Of a stretch of DNA of 64,000 bases, positions 20,618-31,635 are shown piece by piece. The DNA is taken from the NCBI GenBank assembly GCA_029237695.1, contig CM055275.1, positions 3,412,160 to 3,476,159 of the forward strand, written 5' to 3'. The notes under the pieces are model-generated. The model did not search any database. It was not told the DNA's origin and worked only from the letters and a program-made list of their open reading frames with translations. Position 1 is the stretch's first letter; each line of letters opens with the position of its first letter. The DNA is from Conchocele bisecta. Its lineage: Eukaryota; Mollusca; Bivalvia; Lucinida; Thyasiridae. The translations under genes were made by a program, and so were the position numbers.

Positions 20618-22707
20618 TCATATGTCTACGTATATGTCGTTTTTGAGTTTGTCAGCATTTGTTGTTTTGTAGGAGTTGAGATGGTGGTCTATTGTAGCTC
20701 CCAGAAGAAACGGACTTGATATCACTCCAAATGGAACACGACAGAAACGATATTCCTGGATGTTGTCACTTGAGAGCTTGTGGTTTTCGCAGTCTTTCAA
20801 CCAAAAGAATCGGGTGACATCTCTCTGATCCTGTTGTAATCCTACTTGGAGAAACACCTTTTCTATGTCAGCTAGCATGGCTATTTCATGTAACCTGAAT
20901 CTCAGTAAAATACCACACAGATCATGAAGCATGACAGGACCTCGGTACAAACAGTCATTTACACTGGACTGTCCTATTTTGTTTTTGGCTGAAGCATCAT
21001 ACACTACGCGTAATTTTGTTGTTGATTTCGTCGGATTAATCACTGCGTGGTGCGGGAGATAATGTTTAATTCCATCTTCAGTGTTGGCATCGGTCTTTTC
21101 AATCACACCTTTATTTAACTGATTGTGCTTCTTAGTTAACTCGGGCTTGTTTTGCAGCTTTGATGCGCTTGACCTTAGGCGACCCATTGGAAGTTCGCGG
21201 TTCAGAGGTAAATTCGGATTCTTAGTTTTCCATGGCCAGGTGACATAATACCTGTTGTTCTCGAATCGTAAGGTCTCTGTGAAATTATCCATTGCTACGT
21301 TTTCATCATTGTCTTCTGGATTATCAGTCACACCGATCGACTCAATATTCCACATATCTTCGATGTCAGGCTTTGTCAACATTGCTCGATCACTACCAGT
21401 AAACACGTTTGTTTCAGTTAGGTTGGTTCCGTAAGTTAAGACTACCATACTTGTATCGTCTTTCTGGAAACCAGGTTCTCCCGTACGACCTGTTAATATC
21501 CATCTGAGTTTTGAACGGAGCAAATACAGTCCAGATTGAAGTTCAATTATTTGTGGAAGTACAATGTCTAAGTAATAGTCATTACCTAGTAATAATTCCA
21601 CGGAGGTTGATTCACATTCAGATGGAATATTATCTGCTAGCTCCAAACTTTGAAACAAGTAATCCATGTTCTCTGATGCAACAAACGGTTGTCTGTAACT
21701 TGTTCTTGTAATATTCGGCACAATATTTGCAGTAACGTGTAAGATGTGTCCATCCTTGAGTTTAATGTTCAAGTTCGTTGATGGTGTTCGAATAATTTTG
21801 GGATTTTTACTTCCAAATGTAACTAGTTTGATTTCTGTTTCATCCTCCTTCTTAAGGTTTAATTTTGCCGCAGATTTCTCCGTAATGTACGTCCTTTGAG
21901 ATCCACTATCAAGTAAAAGTCTAACTTGATGAAATAATATTATGTCATCACTTGTACATTTTACACAGTGTTAACATTGTGTTTTCATTGCTCTTCTCGA
22001 ACCGTCAAAACATCTAAATACGGCGAGAAGCACGTTGTGCTTAACTGCTAATAAATTGAATTTGAATTGAATTTGATGACCACTAGATTCATATGGATTT
22101 GTTATTTCCGCTTTCGCAGTTTGCATGAGAACCGATTCACCTGATCACATTAACACTTGCTCCTCATGCTTATCATCACTATATTTGTTAGTTCCTATGG
22201 CTTCTTCTATTTCTTCTATTAACTGAACACTTTCGGAAGTAGCCTTAACTGGAAACTTATTGGAACAAAGGCTTCTGTGATGTCGGTTTTCTGCTCCACA
22301 ATGTACACAAATCTTGCACCTTTTACATTGATTTGACTTATGGTTTGCCTTTAAACACTTGTAGCACGACTCCTTTAATTGCTGTTTTCTGTCTTCAATT
22401 GTTTTGTATCTTTGACACTCGTCACTCCAGTGACGCTTTTCACAATATCTGCATCTGTCGTAATATCTCCCCAAGTTTGTTGTCTGCGTCCTGTTTCCCG
22501 CAGGTGCTATAAGAGCTTCCGCCGACGGAGTCTGTATGCTCCGTGTGGACCCATGCATCACATACCTTTTTCCATACAAGACCAGTCGACAAGGGGATAT
22601 AACTCGATGAAATAAATAAGGTACTTCATCTTTCCATGCTAAACACGTGTACCGAAGTTGTTGCGATCCGTCAAGTAAAGCTTGAGTTATTGTACGGACT
22701 TCTATGG
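20618..22707 (-). pseudogene. BEL/Pao retrotransposon fragment (gag knuckles, protease, partial RT)
   Basis: Minus-strand remnant read from 22707 to 20618. The gag end (to 22145) has zinc knuckles: CRYC...CQRY, CYKC...HKSNQC, CKICVHC. A TGA then separates it from the protease frame. The aspartic protease has the LLDSGSQRTYI active site near 21910 and is split by a 140-bp retroposon. A 384-codon frame (21772-20618) covers the protease end (LLGNDYYLDIV, SKLRWILTGRTG) and reverse transcriptase with LRVVYDASAK, motif A ADIEKVFLQV and motif B FGVISSPFLL. The frame stops exactly at the catalytic motif, where IYVD is followed by a stop and the second Asp is lost. No RNase H, integrase or LTRs are seen. 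It cannot be active. Confidence 0.88.
21933..22072 (+). mobile_element. 5'-truncated retroposon inside the BEL/Pao protease
   Basis: A 140-bp insertion, flanked by TTGATGA on both sides (21926-21932, 22073-22079), splits the protease coding sequence just before DSGS. It ends in an ATAAATTGAATTTGAATTGA tail, as seen at the 3' ends of some LINEs and SINEs. It therefore lies in plus orientation. Confidence 0.75.
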
Positions 22708-22843
22708 GAATTTAACAAGGGGAAAAAGGAGGTGGAGGAAACCTGACTAGATAGCTTGGAAATGATCTAACTAAGAAAACAAAAGTTAAATTTTGAAAAT
22801 CGGTCCACTATTTCTGAAATTAGAAAAATATCACCATGATAAA
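22708..22843. other. Short spacer with GGGAATTTAACAWGGGG motif
   Basis: ATGGGAATTTAACAAGGGG resembles 46107-46125 (ATGGGAATTTAACATGGGG). Nothing else is recognised. Confidence 0.3.
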
Positions 22844-23029
22844 TATCGGTGTGAAGTTAGCAGTGAGCAGTAAGTAGCGGTGAGATATATCTCACTGCTG
22901 GCAGTAAGCGGCAGTGAGCAGTGAGGTGTGTTTCACTGCTAGCAGTAAGCAGCAGTGGGCAGTGAGATGTGTCTCACTGCTAGCAGTAAGCGGCAGTGAG
23001 CAGTTATATGCGTCAGGCAATAATGTAAA
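22844..23029. repeat. Minisatellite C: CACTGCTAGCAGTAAGC units
   Basis: About three imperfect ~50-bp units alternating CTCACTGCTAGCAGTAAGCG and GCAGTGAGCAGTGAG. A near-identical copy, including the flanking GTCAGGCAATAATGTAAACT, lies at 61542-61727. Confidence 0.9.
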
Positions 23030-23836
23030 CTAAGTACGTGCGTAAACTATTTAGACCGGACAATGTATATTTGCGTAACCTCTCTAAACCGGACACCACT
23101 GTAAGCTGTGCATGTGTGTGGAACCTCTCTAGACCGGACACCAATGCAAGCTATATATATGTGCGGAAGCTCTCTAAATTGGACACGACTTCAAGCTAGA
23201 TATGTGTGCGGAATCTCTCTAGACCGGTATGTATATGTGCGTAACCTCTCTAAACCGGACATCTCACTGTAAACTAGATGTATTTGCGGAACGCCTCTAA
23301 GCCGGACAGCACTGTGCGGAACCTCTCTAGACCGAACACCAATGCAAGCTAGGTATATGTGCGCAACCTCTCCAAACCGGACACTACTGCAAGCTAGGTA
23401 TGTGTGGTGAAAATATCTAGACTGGACACCACTGTAAACAACGTGTATGTGCGGAACCTCTCTGAACGAGATATCACTGTAAACTCGGTATGTTTGCTGA
23501 ACCTCTGTAGACGGGACACCTCTGTAAGCTAAGTACATGTGTGGAACCTCTGTAAACCGGACACAACTGTAAACTAGGCATGTGTGCGGAACCTCTATAG
23601 ACCGGACAGAACTGTAAGCTACATGAAGGTATATGTGCGAAACCTCTCTGAATGGGACAGCACTGTAAACTAGGTATGTTTTCGGAACCTCTCTAGACCG
23701 GACACCAATGCAAGCTTTAAAACGGACACCACTATAAACTAGGTATTTGTGCTGAACTTATCTTAGACCGGACACCACTGTAAACTACGTGTATGTGCGG
23801 AACCTCTCTAAACGGGACAGCGCTGTAAAGTATGTA
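23030..23836. repeat. Minisatellite D: ~50-bp units with CTCTCTAGACCGGACACC
   Basis: About fifteen units of the form GTGTGCGGAACCTCTCTAGA, then CCGGACACCACTGTAAGCTA and GGTAT. Units vary in length and in CTAGA/CTAAA. The core GGAACCTCTCTAAACCGGAC is the terminal-repeat spelling of pogo/Tigger-like elements such as 28418-28637, so the minisatellite seems to be built from such a terminus. Confidence 0.92.
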
Positions 23837-24605
23837 TGTATTACGAGGTTGAAGTCTCGGAGTCTGCTTATTTGGATTTCATAGTGTTCTTCATTGTCTT
23901 TTTTTTTTGTATATTGGGAATTAGCTCATTCTGTCCAAATACTGAATTTAACAAATAACCACGTTTAACTAGTTCCCTAAATATATTTCCAATTTTCATC
24001 GAAAATTGCAAACATACTGGATACACTAGATTAACCAATGAAATTGTTTATTATGCACCATGTGATATCAGAATGTATTACCTCATTTACTTATTGGCCC
24101 TGTGACGTTTGTTTAGGGTCGTGGGGCTCACCGTGGACAAAGAGTCAAACTTTCTTTGTTGCAATCTCTGGAATGAAATTACTTATGAAACTTATGTGTA
24201 CTTATCGGCTGTCAGCTTGGACGGTTTATGGCTTAATATTGACAGCGTTGCATAACATACAGACGAATTAATATGCAGATTTTCGACTTTAATATCTGTG
24301 AAAAATAAAAGAATTTTCGCAATTCTTTGAACAAAAGTTCAATATTATCCCTGACTTGGAAATAAATAGAATATTTAAAATCCATGTAAAATAACAAACA
24401 TTCTGATATGAATATTGACCGAAATCGACCAATAATTATAAAGTTGACATCTTTGTTAAATAATTGTCTCTTAAATAACACAACTGTTTTGAGACCTGTG
24501 AAGACCCAGATCAGCCTGCACATTCGCGCAGTCTCATCATGACCTACACCGCTCGCTACTGTATGGGTCGGACCAAATTCAAGTTCATAACAATATCCCC
24601 CGTCG
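23837..24605. mobile_element. Dispersed element E1, copy 1
   Basis: Begins TTACGAGGTTGAAGTCTCGG and matches 51782-52612 at high identity (CACTAGATTAACCAATGAAA, CACCGTGGACAAAGAGTCAA). It ends with CCCAGATCAGCCTGCACATT, then GCGCAGTCTCATCATGACC, a block also related to 58118-58170. Open frames inside (24038-24271, 24233-24523) are shared with the other copy but carry no recognised domain. This copy lacks a ~175-bp segment present at 51920-52095. Confidence 0.85.
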
Positions 24606-24969
24606 TCTTTTAAATGCGACCCCGCATTTATCTAAATACACATCCAATTGACGGATATTGTTAAATGTACATACATTGAGGTTAAATACGCCATCTATTC
24701 GGCTTGTAACATTGTGATTCAGACAATGTTATTTGGTTTGATGGGTCATGTGCCATTTTGTGATTGTTGTGATTGTTTGTTATCTCTGTATTTATTATAA
24801 TAATTCACATAGTTATCCGCATGAATAGTGATTGTTACTAATTGATTTGATTTATCTCACCCATAGTTCAGACGCAGTGACATTAGCAGTAACAAGATCG
24901 CATTTTGCCTAAGATTGATGGCAATGGCAATATATGTTGTTTAGCTGATTGAATACAGAGATAACGCTC
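24606..24969. other. Intergenic, nothing recognised
   Basis: AT-rich sequence without tandem structure or a supported open frame. Confidence 0.3.
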
Positions 24970-25130
24970 ATATGATAACAGACATATGAGCCGCGTCGCG
25001 AGAAAACCTGTCTTCGGAAGTCTAACGACGTCACAATATATGACGTCGTGAACTTAGCTGACGTAATTTCCGCTGAGATTTGCATGTTGCACTCTGACTT
25101 CGAAGTTCAGTTTCTTGTTTCAGAACAAAA
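24970..25130. repeat. Dispersed repeat shared with 59555-59645
   Basis: ATATGAGCCGCGTCGCGAGA, then AAACCTGTCTTCGG and ATGACGTCGT match ATATGAGCTGTGTCGCGCGA, AAACCCGTCTTCGG and ATGACGTCGT. The short inverted pair CTCATATG...CATATGAG lies at its left edge. Confidence 0.6.
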
Positions 25131-25440
25131 GGCAACACAATAGATACTCGCTCACTGCAAGCTTAGCGAGTTGACATGGGGGCTAAAAATAGATTTGTTT
25201 TACATATTTTTTTATTTGTGGATCGATTTTCAAATTCTAACTATTGTTTTCTTATTTACATCATTTCAAAGCTATCCAACTAGGTTTCGGAGTCAATTTC
25301 CATATGTTTTGTTTCGTTTTTTAACTCCTACCCCAATATTTGATGGAATTTCATCAAAATAAACATTTTGGGTAAGGTGACTTTTTTTGTTATTGGTGAA
25401 AAAGTACATACATTTAAATATTCTCAATTACCATATATAA
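25131..25440. other. AT-rich segment sharing blocks with 46140-46225
   Basis: ATCGATTTTCAAATTCTAAC and CATCATTTCAAAGCTATC resemble ATCGATTTTCAAAATATAAC and CATCATTTCCAAGCTATC at 46159-46220, so this is a dispersed repeat of unknown limits. No gene is supported. Confidence 0.4.
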
Positions 25441-25444
25441 TTTG

Positions 25445-26720
25445 GCAGGCATGCACTATATTAGAATAACCCGTGACAGTTATTTCGAATAACTTTCTCA
25501 AGTTATGTTGACATTCAACAAAGGTCGTATTTGTTTTTGACAAACATAACCTATACCAGTTATGTGTAATACATGTAACTGTCTCACGTTATATTGAAAG
25601 ATAACCCACAGCTGGGTTTCACATATGTGCATAACATGCATATATACACATGACTGACACACATGTCAAGTTATCTTCATGATGCTGTACATGCAATTTC
25701 TATATACCATGGCAGGCATGCACTATATTAGAATAACCCGTGAAACTTATTTCGAATAGCTTCCTCAAGTTATGTAGACATTCAACACAGTTCGCATTTG
25801 TTTTTGAAAAACATAACCTATACCAGTTATGTGTAATAACTGTCTCACGTTATCTTGAAAAACAACCCATAGCTCGGTTTCACATATGTACCTAACATGT
25901 AGATATACACATCATACACAGGTCTCGTTATATGTATGATGTTATACATGCAATTGTCATATACCATGAACATTTTGATTGCGGCCACATTATATTTTCA
26001 GGGCTAGGATAACGCTTGTCAGTTATTTTGAATAACTTCCTCAAGCTATGTTGACATTCAACATAGTTCGTATTTGTTTTTGATAAGCATAACCTACGCC
26101 AGTTATGTATACTAACTGTATCATGTTATCTTGAAAAAATAGCAATAACCCCATAGCTGGGTTTCACATATGTACCTAACATGTAGATATACACATCATA
26201 CACAGGTCTCGTTATCTTCATGATGTTGTACATGCAATTTTCATATACCATGTATGGTTTGATTGCGGCCACATTATATTTTCAGGGCTCGGATAACGCG
26301 TGTCAGTTATTTTGAATAACTTCCTCAAGTTATGTTGACATTCAACACATTTTTTGTTTGTTTTGGACAAACATAATCGATGCCAGTTATGTGTAATCAC
26401 GTCCTCAAATTATAATGAGAACAACAACCAAAACGACCATGGTGACTAGCGTCAGTCGAGTAACCAAAATCTAAGAGGTACCATCATGATCATGGATACT
26501 TACACTGTGTATTTCACATATGCATATAACATGTACACAAGTTTCACTGTGTTCATTATGTGGTTCATGCACTCTCCATAATTATACTATATATACATAT
26601 ATCGGACACGATACACTTACATGGCTATGATAACCGTGCCAGCTATTTTAAATAACTTCCTAGTTATGTCGATAATCAACACATTTCCTGTTAGCATGGT
26701 TAGTTTTCAAAAATAAACTA
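25445..26720. repeat. Tandem array of ~270-bp units
   Basis: Four clear units and one degenerate one. Each has AGTTATTTCGAATAACTTYC, then TCAAGTTATGTTGACATTCA, GACAAACATAACCTATACCA and TGGGTTTCACATATGT. Starts of equivalent points are near 25480, 25744, 26017 and 26292, that is 264-275 bp apart. The last unit (26620-26720) keeps only the first half. Units are about 85-90% alike by eye. Confidence 0.92.
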
Positions 26721-26810
26721 TGCCAGTAATCATGGTAATGTGTATCTCTGTCGTGACTGCATGTGATCAGTATTGTTGAGACGATTCAAATTGTAGTCAA
26801 AAACATATAA

Positions 26811-27105
26811 CTTTAATCTGTCCTAGCGAACATTAATCTGTCCTAGCGAACTTTAATTTGTCCTAGCGAAACACGTAATCTGTCCTAGCGAACTTTAATC
26901 TGTCCTAGCGAACTTTAATCATCTGTCCTAGCTAAACACGTAATCTGTCCTAGCGAACTTTAATCTGTCCTAGCGAAACACGTAGTCTGTCCTAGCGAAC
27001 TTTAATATGTCCTAGCGAACTTTAATCTGTCCTAGCGAAACACGTAATCTGTCCTAGCGAACTTTAATCTGTCCTAGCGAACTACTGCAATCTGTCCTTG
27101 CAAAA
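26811..27105. repeat. Minisatellite: 20/22-bp CTTTAATCTGTCCTAGCGAA
   Basis: About fourteen units, in two forms: the 20-bp unit CTTTAATCTGTCCTAGCGAA and a 22-bp form that starts ACACGTAATCTG. The two forms alternate irregularly. Edge units (27080-27105) are degenerate. Confidence 0.95.
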
Positions 27106-27499
27106 TATCAAAATATAATTCTCACCATGTCCTAAATACACTTCCGTATATTTCCCTTGAAGAAAATCAATAACCAGTCCACCTGTGTGTATTTTGACAG
27201 AATCATGTGAAGTTGTAAGTGGCGGTCAATAACTCTGTATAAACTTTATTGGGAACATATTTGTTATGTATCATTAACAGGCGTGCGCCATAAACTGGTC
27301 AAGGGATTCTTTACAAAGTTAATTATCATGGTTTATCAACAAAAGGGCACCCTATTGTGGTCTAGGAAGTGAATTTCGCTTGGTAAACAGGGAAATATCC
27401 GCAGTTGTATTCACTTGAAACAGCTGATGCGTACTTGAGATCCAGCCTCTTTGATACTTTTATTCAAAATTGCACGGAACCTAGTGTATACATTGTCAA

Positions 27500-27790
27500 G
27501 TCATATTTTAACCCTTAGAATCAGGGAACCAAAATTATCGTCTGCTGTTGTTATATATGTTGTTTTCTGTCAATAAACCATGGCAGCATTTCAGAAACTG
27601 AGGAAGTAAAAGTCGGTGGGTTATATGTCCCAGCAACAGCTATGGTCATGTAGGGACGGGATCTCGGTTTGAAGTGTCATCTGACCAGGCAGCAATTAAA
27701 TGGAAATAATTATGAAGTTCTGTGAGAGCATGCTTTTGATGAGGAAAACACAATAATAATCAGCAGACGACATTTCATTCATCATTGTAT
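27500..27790. other. Transposon debris
   Basis: TTTTAACCCTTAGAATCAGG, then TATCGTCTGCTGTTGTTATA resembles the left part of the TTAACCC-type element at 28985. CAGCAACAGCTATGGTCATG resembles the head region of element T at 8687. No gene is supported. Confidence 0.4.
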
Positions 27791-27793
27791 ATG

Positions 27794-28140
27794 TTAAAGG
27801 CCCTGGGTGAATGAACTGTGAGCAAAACAGTTAGTGAAAGAACATTTTACGGTAGATTTGTATTTCGGAACATATACGTATATGACCTGAAAAAACTTAA
27901 AGTAATAATAAAAAAAATATTATTGAAAAAAATAACTAGCGTTGCAAAGTCAGTTTTGCTAAATATAGCAGTCCTATTTCCCGCGCATGACCTCGCGATT
28001 GTGGTCACATGATTGAAAACTACATCATCGGCTACGCCAGCGATAACATTCAGTTCTCGTATTGTTAGATTCGGTTAGTTTTGCTAATCATGCACAAGTT
28101 TTGTGTGTTAAAGGCCGTGGCTGAAAATACTCAATAAATA
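27794..28140. mobile_element. Dispersed element with GTTAAAGGCC ends
   Basis: Left end GTTAAAGGCCCTGGGTGAAT. The right part GTTAAAGGCCGTGGCTGAAA, then ATACTCAATAAAT, reappears in reverse at 32461-32487. The interior includes the block shared with 20280-20380. The class is unknown. Confidence 0.45.
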
Positions 28141-28417
28141 TCTTGGGGCATCATTATTCTTGAATTAAACAGCACTGCTGACACATTTAGGGAACATTAT
28201 CAGTATGCATGGGTTTAAATGCAGGACGGTGGTGATTACGATCTGACACTCCTTAGGTAAACTGTTATAATGGTAGTTAAATAGTGTGAATGGACCCCAA
28301 CAGACTGGACATGCCACCTGTAATGGCTATCTGAAAAGCCATCTGGTTTGTGGCTGTACAAAGCAATCCATTCTTCTGATAGCCAGCACATAAAACGTTT
28401 ACTATTGCACCAGAGCA

Positions 28418-28637
28418 CAGTGGAACCTCTCTAAACCGGACACCAAGAATCACATGTGATCTTAGTTTTTATGAGTTTTTTGTAATTTATCTGAGGTGAT
28501 AATGTCTGTTCGTGATCGCATAGCACGCAACTATGGCTCAGAATGATCAAATGCCCGATTTATAGTGAAACCCCTCTAAGCCGGACACGTCCGGGGACCT
28601 CCCAGGGTGTCCGGTTTAGAGAAGAGAGGTTCCAATG
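28418..28637. mobile_element. pogo/Tigger-like MITE
   Basis: Left terminus CAGTGGAACCTCTCTAAACC then GGACACC. Right terminus GGTGTCCGGTTTAGAG...GAGGTTCCAATG is the inverted counterpart. An internal CCTCTAAGCCGGACACGTCC suggests a second, nested terminus. The end sequence is typical of Tigger/pogo elements. Non-coding. Confidence 0.75.
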
Positions 28638-28740
28638 TATTATACCATCAAATATTTAACTATTGAAATTGGCTTGAATATATTCCATACCAATCAAATG
28701 AACAGATCAATGTAGTCAAATGCCCTAAAGCATAGGCATT

Positions 28741-28788
28741 TGGGGTGGGGGTGGCGATGTGTGGGGGGGGGGGGGCGGGGGTATTGTT
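28741..28788. repeat. G-rich tract
   Basis: GGGGTGGGGGTGG, then a run of G interrupted by single C and T. It could form a G-quadruplex. Open frames through it are Pro/Gly artefacts. Confidence 0.6.
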
Positions 28789-28984
28789 GCTCGCTTCTGT
28801 GTTCTAATGCTGCCAGCATAGACCAATCTGTGTTTCGCTAGTAGATCTGCATACTCTAGGAGAGAGGTGGCAGGGTTTTTGTGTTTGCCATTTCTGGCAA
28901 TATGACATAATGTTGTTTCAAGTATTTCAGTATTATCATAATATATGTAGGAATAAAAGTCAAAAGCCATGTATTTACATTGCT

Positions 28985-29707
28985 TTAACCCTTCAAATGC
29001 AGGAAACGAAAATTGTCGCCTACTGCTGTTCTATATATTTTCTTCTTTATCAGTAAAGTCATGGTTTGTCAGCACTTTAGAATCATTATACCTCCGCAAC
29101 AAGCTGTGTATGTGGGGGGGGGGGGGGGGTGGGGGGGGGGTGGGGGAGGGGGCTGGATTCAGGTTGTCTGTCTGTCTGTCCGTCCGTCCGTCACTAAACT
29201 TAACATCAGAGAAATATATTCTAACTTCCATTTCCTTCATAGAACATTCTTAATATGTCACGCATGCATTCCTCTAAGGGTCTACAAATGCACGACCGTC
29301 CAACTCCTGCTGATCATAAGGTCAAGGTCACATACTTAGTCTCTTCACAAAAACTTAACATCGGTGAAATCTGTTATAACCTTTATTTCCTTCATCGAAA
29401 ATTCTTAATATTTCACACATGCATTCCTCTAAAACTTAACAGCGGAGAAATCATGCTATGACAAATCCATGACCGTGTCGCCCCCGCTAAGCCCAGGGTC
29501 AAGGTCACAAACCCACATACTACAAATCACATTTAGGGGCACCTGGGCCCATGCGGGGGTATTCCGTAAGCATCGCTTACTGCCAAATCTAGTTTACATT
29601 GAAAATGATTCCCAAGTACTGCCAAAGAATGTTTTTGAGGAGACATATGAAAATTAGAAAATAAACAGTAGACAGCAAAAATTAATTCAGCAATGTAAAG
29701 GGTTAAT
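28985..29707. mobile_element. TTAACCCTT-ended element with a nested insertion
   Basis: Left end CTTTAACCCTTCAAATGCAG, right end GCAATGTAAAGGGTTAA. The interior from about 29088 to 29620 is foreign: a G-tract (29115-29152), a (TGTC)n(CGTC)n run, and two or three ~150-bp units with AAACTTAACATC and AAGGTCAAGGTCACA, a pattern common in bivalve dispersed repeats. Confidence 0.6.
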
Positions 29708-29796
29708 GCTGTTAAGTTTATATAACTACATACTTATTATATAGTGCACGCACCATGAAATTACCAGGCCCAACTATGGAGATTATGTTTGTATTT

Positions 29797-30022
29797 CACC
29801 CCTAAGTAACTGGAATGTTTTTTGATATGTTAATTTTGCAACTAATCCAATTGTTACAAAATGAGTTTCAGAATTATTGTCCATTTATGAAAATGGGGTG
29901 TTTTTGTTGTCAAAAATATGAAAATTACTTGCAAAAAGTGCAGACCCTGATGAGACGGCTCATCTGGATCTACACGTTTTGCCAATACCACTATTCAGGC
30001 CTGTGGTGTTGAAAGGGATAAA
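29797..30022. mobile_element. MITE, diverged copy of 19579-19826
   Basis: CCCCTAAGTAACTGGAATG, then ATTGTCCATTTATGAAAATG, TGCAAAAAGTGCAGACCCTG and GTTGAAAGGGATAA align in order with the element at 19579. The left TTAA end is eroded. Confidence 0.8.
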
Positions 30023-30580
30023 TGGATGCATTCTTACGGACGTTTCAATGTAAATAGATGGCCAAGTGTTTCAGCGATCTTGCGACAGCCAAAAAGAGCA
30101 AGGTCGTGCTAATGGAAGGTCATTCGTTTCTGATCACTGACTCAGGATATTGTGCTGCATAGTGGCTATACTGTTAGATCTCAAACCATTGGAATTGACC
30201 CATAGTTTGCGAAAAGTAGGTAATTGTCACGCGAATGCCATTGCAATATTTTCGATTACAGTTCGGATCCAATGCACAAATACATATCGCATACGAATAC
30301 ATGTACTTTGTACATATACATGTACATGCAAGTGGACGACTGTTTGACAAAAATGGGTCTTACAAATAGTATTTATTTGCCATTAGTTCATAATACAAAT
30401 CTAATGACAAGAATGACACCAACGGCACGTATCCCATCGCCGTGGTGGCTGGATCAGAAACACGCACATTACTACGGTAAGATATAGGAGTTATAGGAGA
30501 ATTGGGGAATGCGCATGCATATATTGAAAGATAATATTAATAAGGACAAAGATGCATATGAAGTTTCAAGTGAATCGCTC
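30023..30580. other. Intergenic, nothing recognised
   Basis: No gene, satellite or element ends are seen. A palindromic ACATGTACTTTGTACATATA run lies near 30299. Confidence 0.3.
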
Positions 30581-30584
30581 ATAT

Positions 30585-31215
30585 AGTAAAGAGCTTGTAG
30601 CAGAATGAATGTACTGAAGTTGGAATTTCAGAGTTATATGACATTGACCGATGCACAGGGGGAGGGAGCATGCTGGGTTGTGAAATGAAAATATGGATGA
30701 TAATAAACGTACACATGAAGTTTGAAGCCAAATAGTTGTACAATAAAGAAGTTATAAGAGAATGGAGAAACATGCACCCATCTACTGGGCGCAACTATCT
30801 ATTTTATTTGACATTGACCTTGAACACGTGGAGTGCAAGGGTGTGGTGGAGAATGGAAATATGGATGACAGTAAACACGTTACTTGAGAATAGAACATCT
30901 ACAGGACGTGAATTTATATTTTATTTAACCTTGACATTGGGCATGGGGAGAGCATGAGTGTGGTGGCGAATGGAAATATGGATGATAACAAACATGCACA
31001 TGAAGTTTCAATCCAATTGGTATTAGATCAAACAAGTTATAGGAGAATGGAGAAACGCGCACGCATCGACTGGACGTACATTTATAAGTTATTTGACCTT
31101 GAACTTGGGCATGGAAAGGACAGGGAATGAAAGTATGGATGATAATGAACATATACACGAAGTATCAAGCCACTAGGTCATACAGTACATAAGTTATAGG
31201 CGAATGGAAAACGTG
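30585..31215 (-). mobile_element. Degenerate tandem units of element G (inverted orientation)
   Basis: Four ~150-170-bp units with ATGGATGATAATAAACGTAC, ACATGAAGTTTGAAGCC, AGTTATAGGAGAATGGAGAA and TTTGACCTTGAACTTGGGCA. Read on the minus strand they match the units at 43255-43735 and 55140-55330 (CTTCACATGGGTGTTTATCA, CCCAATGTCAAGGTCA). They end in the (GGACGGAC)n run at 31218-31252. Confidence 0.75.
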
Positions 31216-31630
31216 ACGGACGGACAGGCGGACGGACGGACGGACGGACGGACGTACACACTGCGGTATACTTGCAAACACACTTACTTGTGCACCTGTA
31301 AATAGTCTGCACAAGAAAAAAATGTTGCACAATTATCTCTTGTTCGCACAAATATACCTGGTTAAAGATGGACAGACGGACGGACGGCTTTTGAATCCCA
31401 TTTTCGCCACTGATAGTCATATGAAGGCAATACTCCGGAAAATTACAAGCAGTGAGCACAGAGGAGTCGGGAGCTATTGTGATGTGTAACCCGGCTACAT
31501 GTGCCATGATACTGCTGTTATCTCTGGTGTGTGGCAGGACTGCCAGCAACCTGGATATTTATCCAACTGTGTGTCCTAATATTGTCTGGGGAGCATGGTT
31601 GTTTGTATAACTGACCTGAGCTGAATTTAA
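31216..31630. other. GGAC-rich run and a GC-richer segment
   Basis: A (GGACGGAC) run at 31218-31252 is followed by ordinary sequence. 31430-31610 is GC-richer and has a short plus-strand frame beginning MILLLSLVCGRTASN, which looks like a signal peptide. No convincing splice donor follows and the frame stops after about 34 codons. Confidence 0.25.
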
Positions 31631-31635
31631 TGAGA

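Noticed and set aside
24038..24271. Protein-coding gene in element E1
   Set aside because: The frame recurs at 52154 because the element is duplicated. It shows no domain and is only 77 codons.
28725..29339. Pro/Gly-rich open frames
   Set aside because: They are produced by the long G-tracts and do not resemble a protein family.
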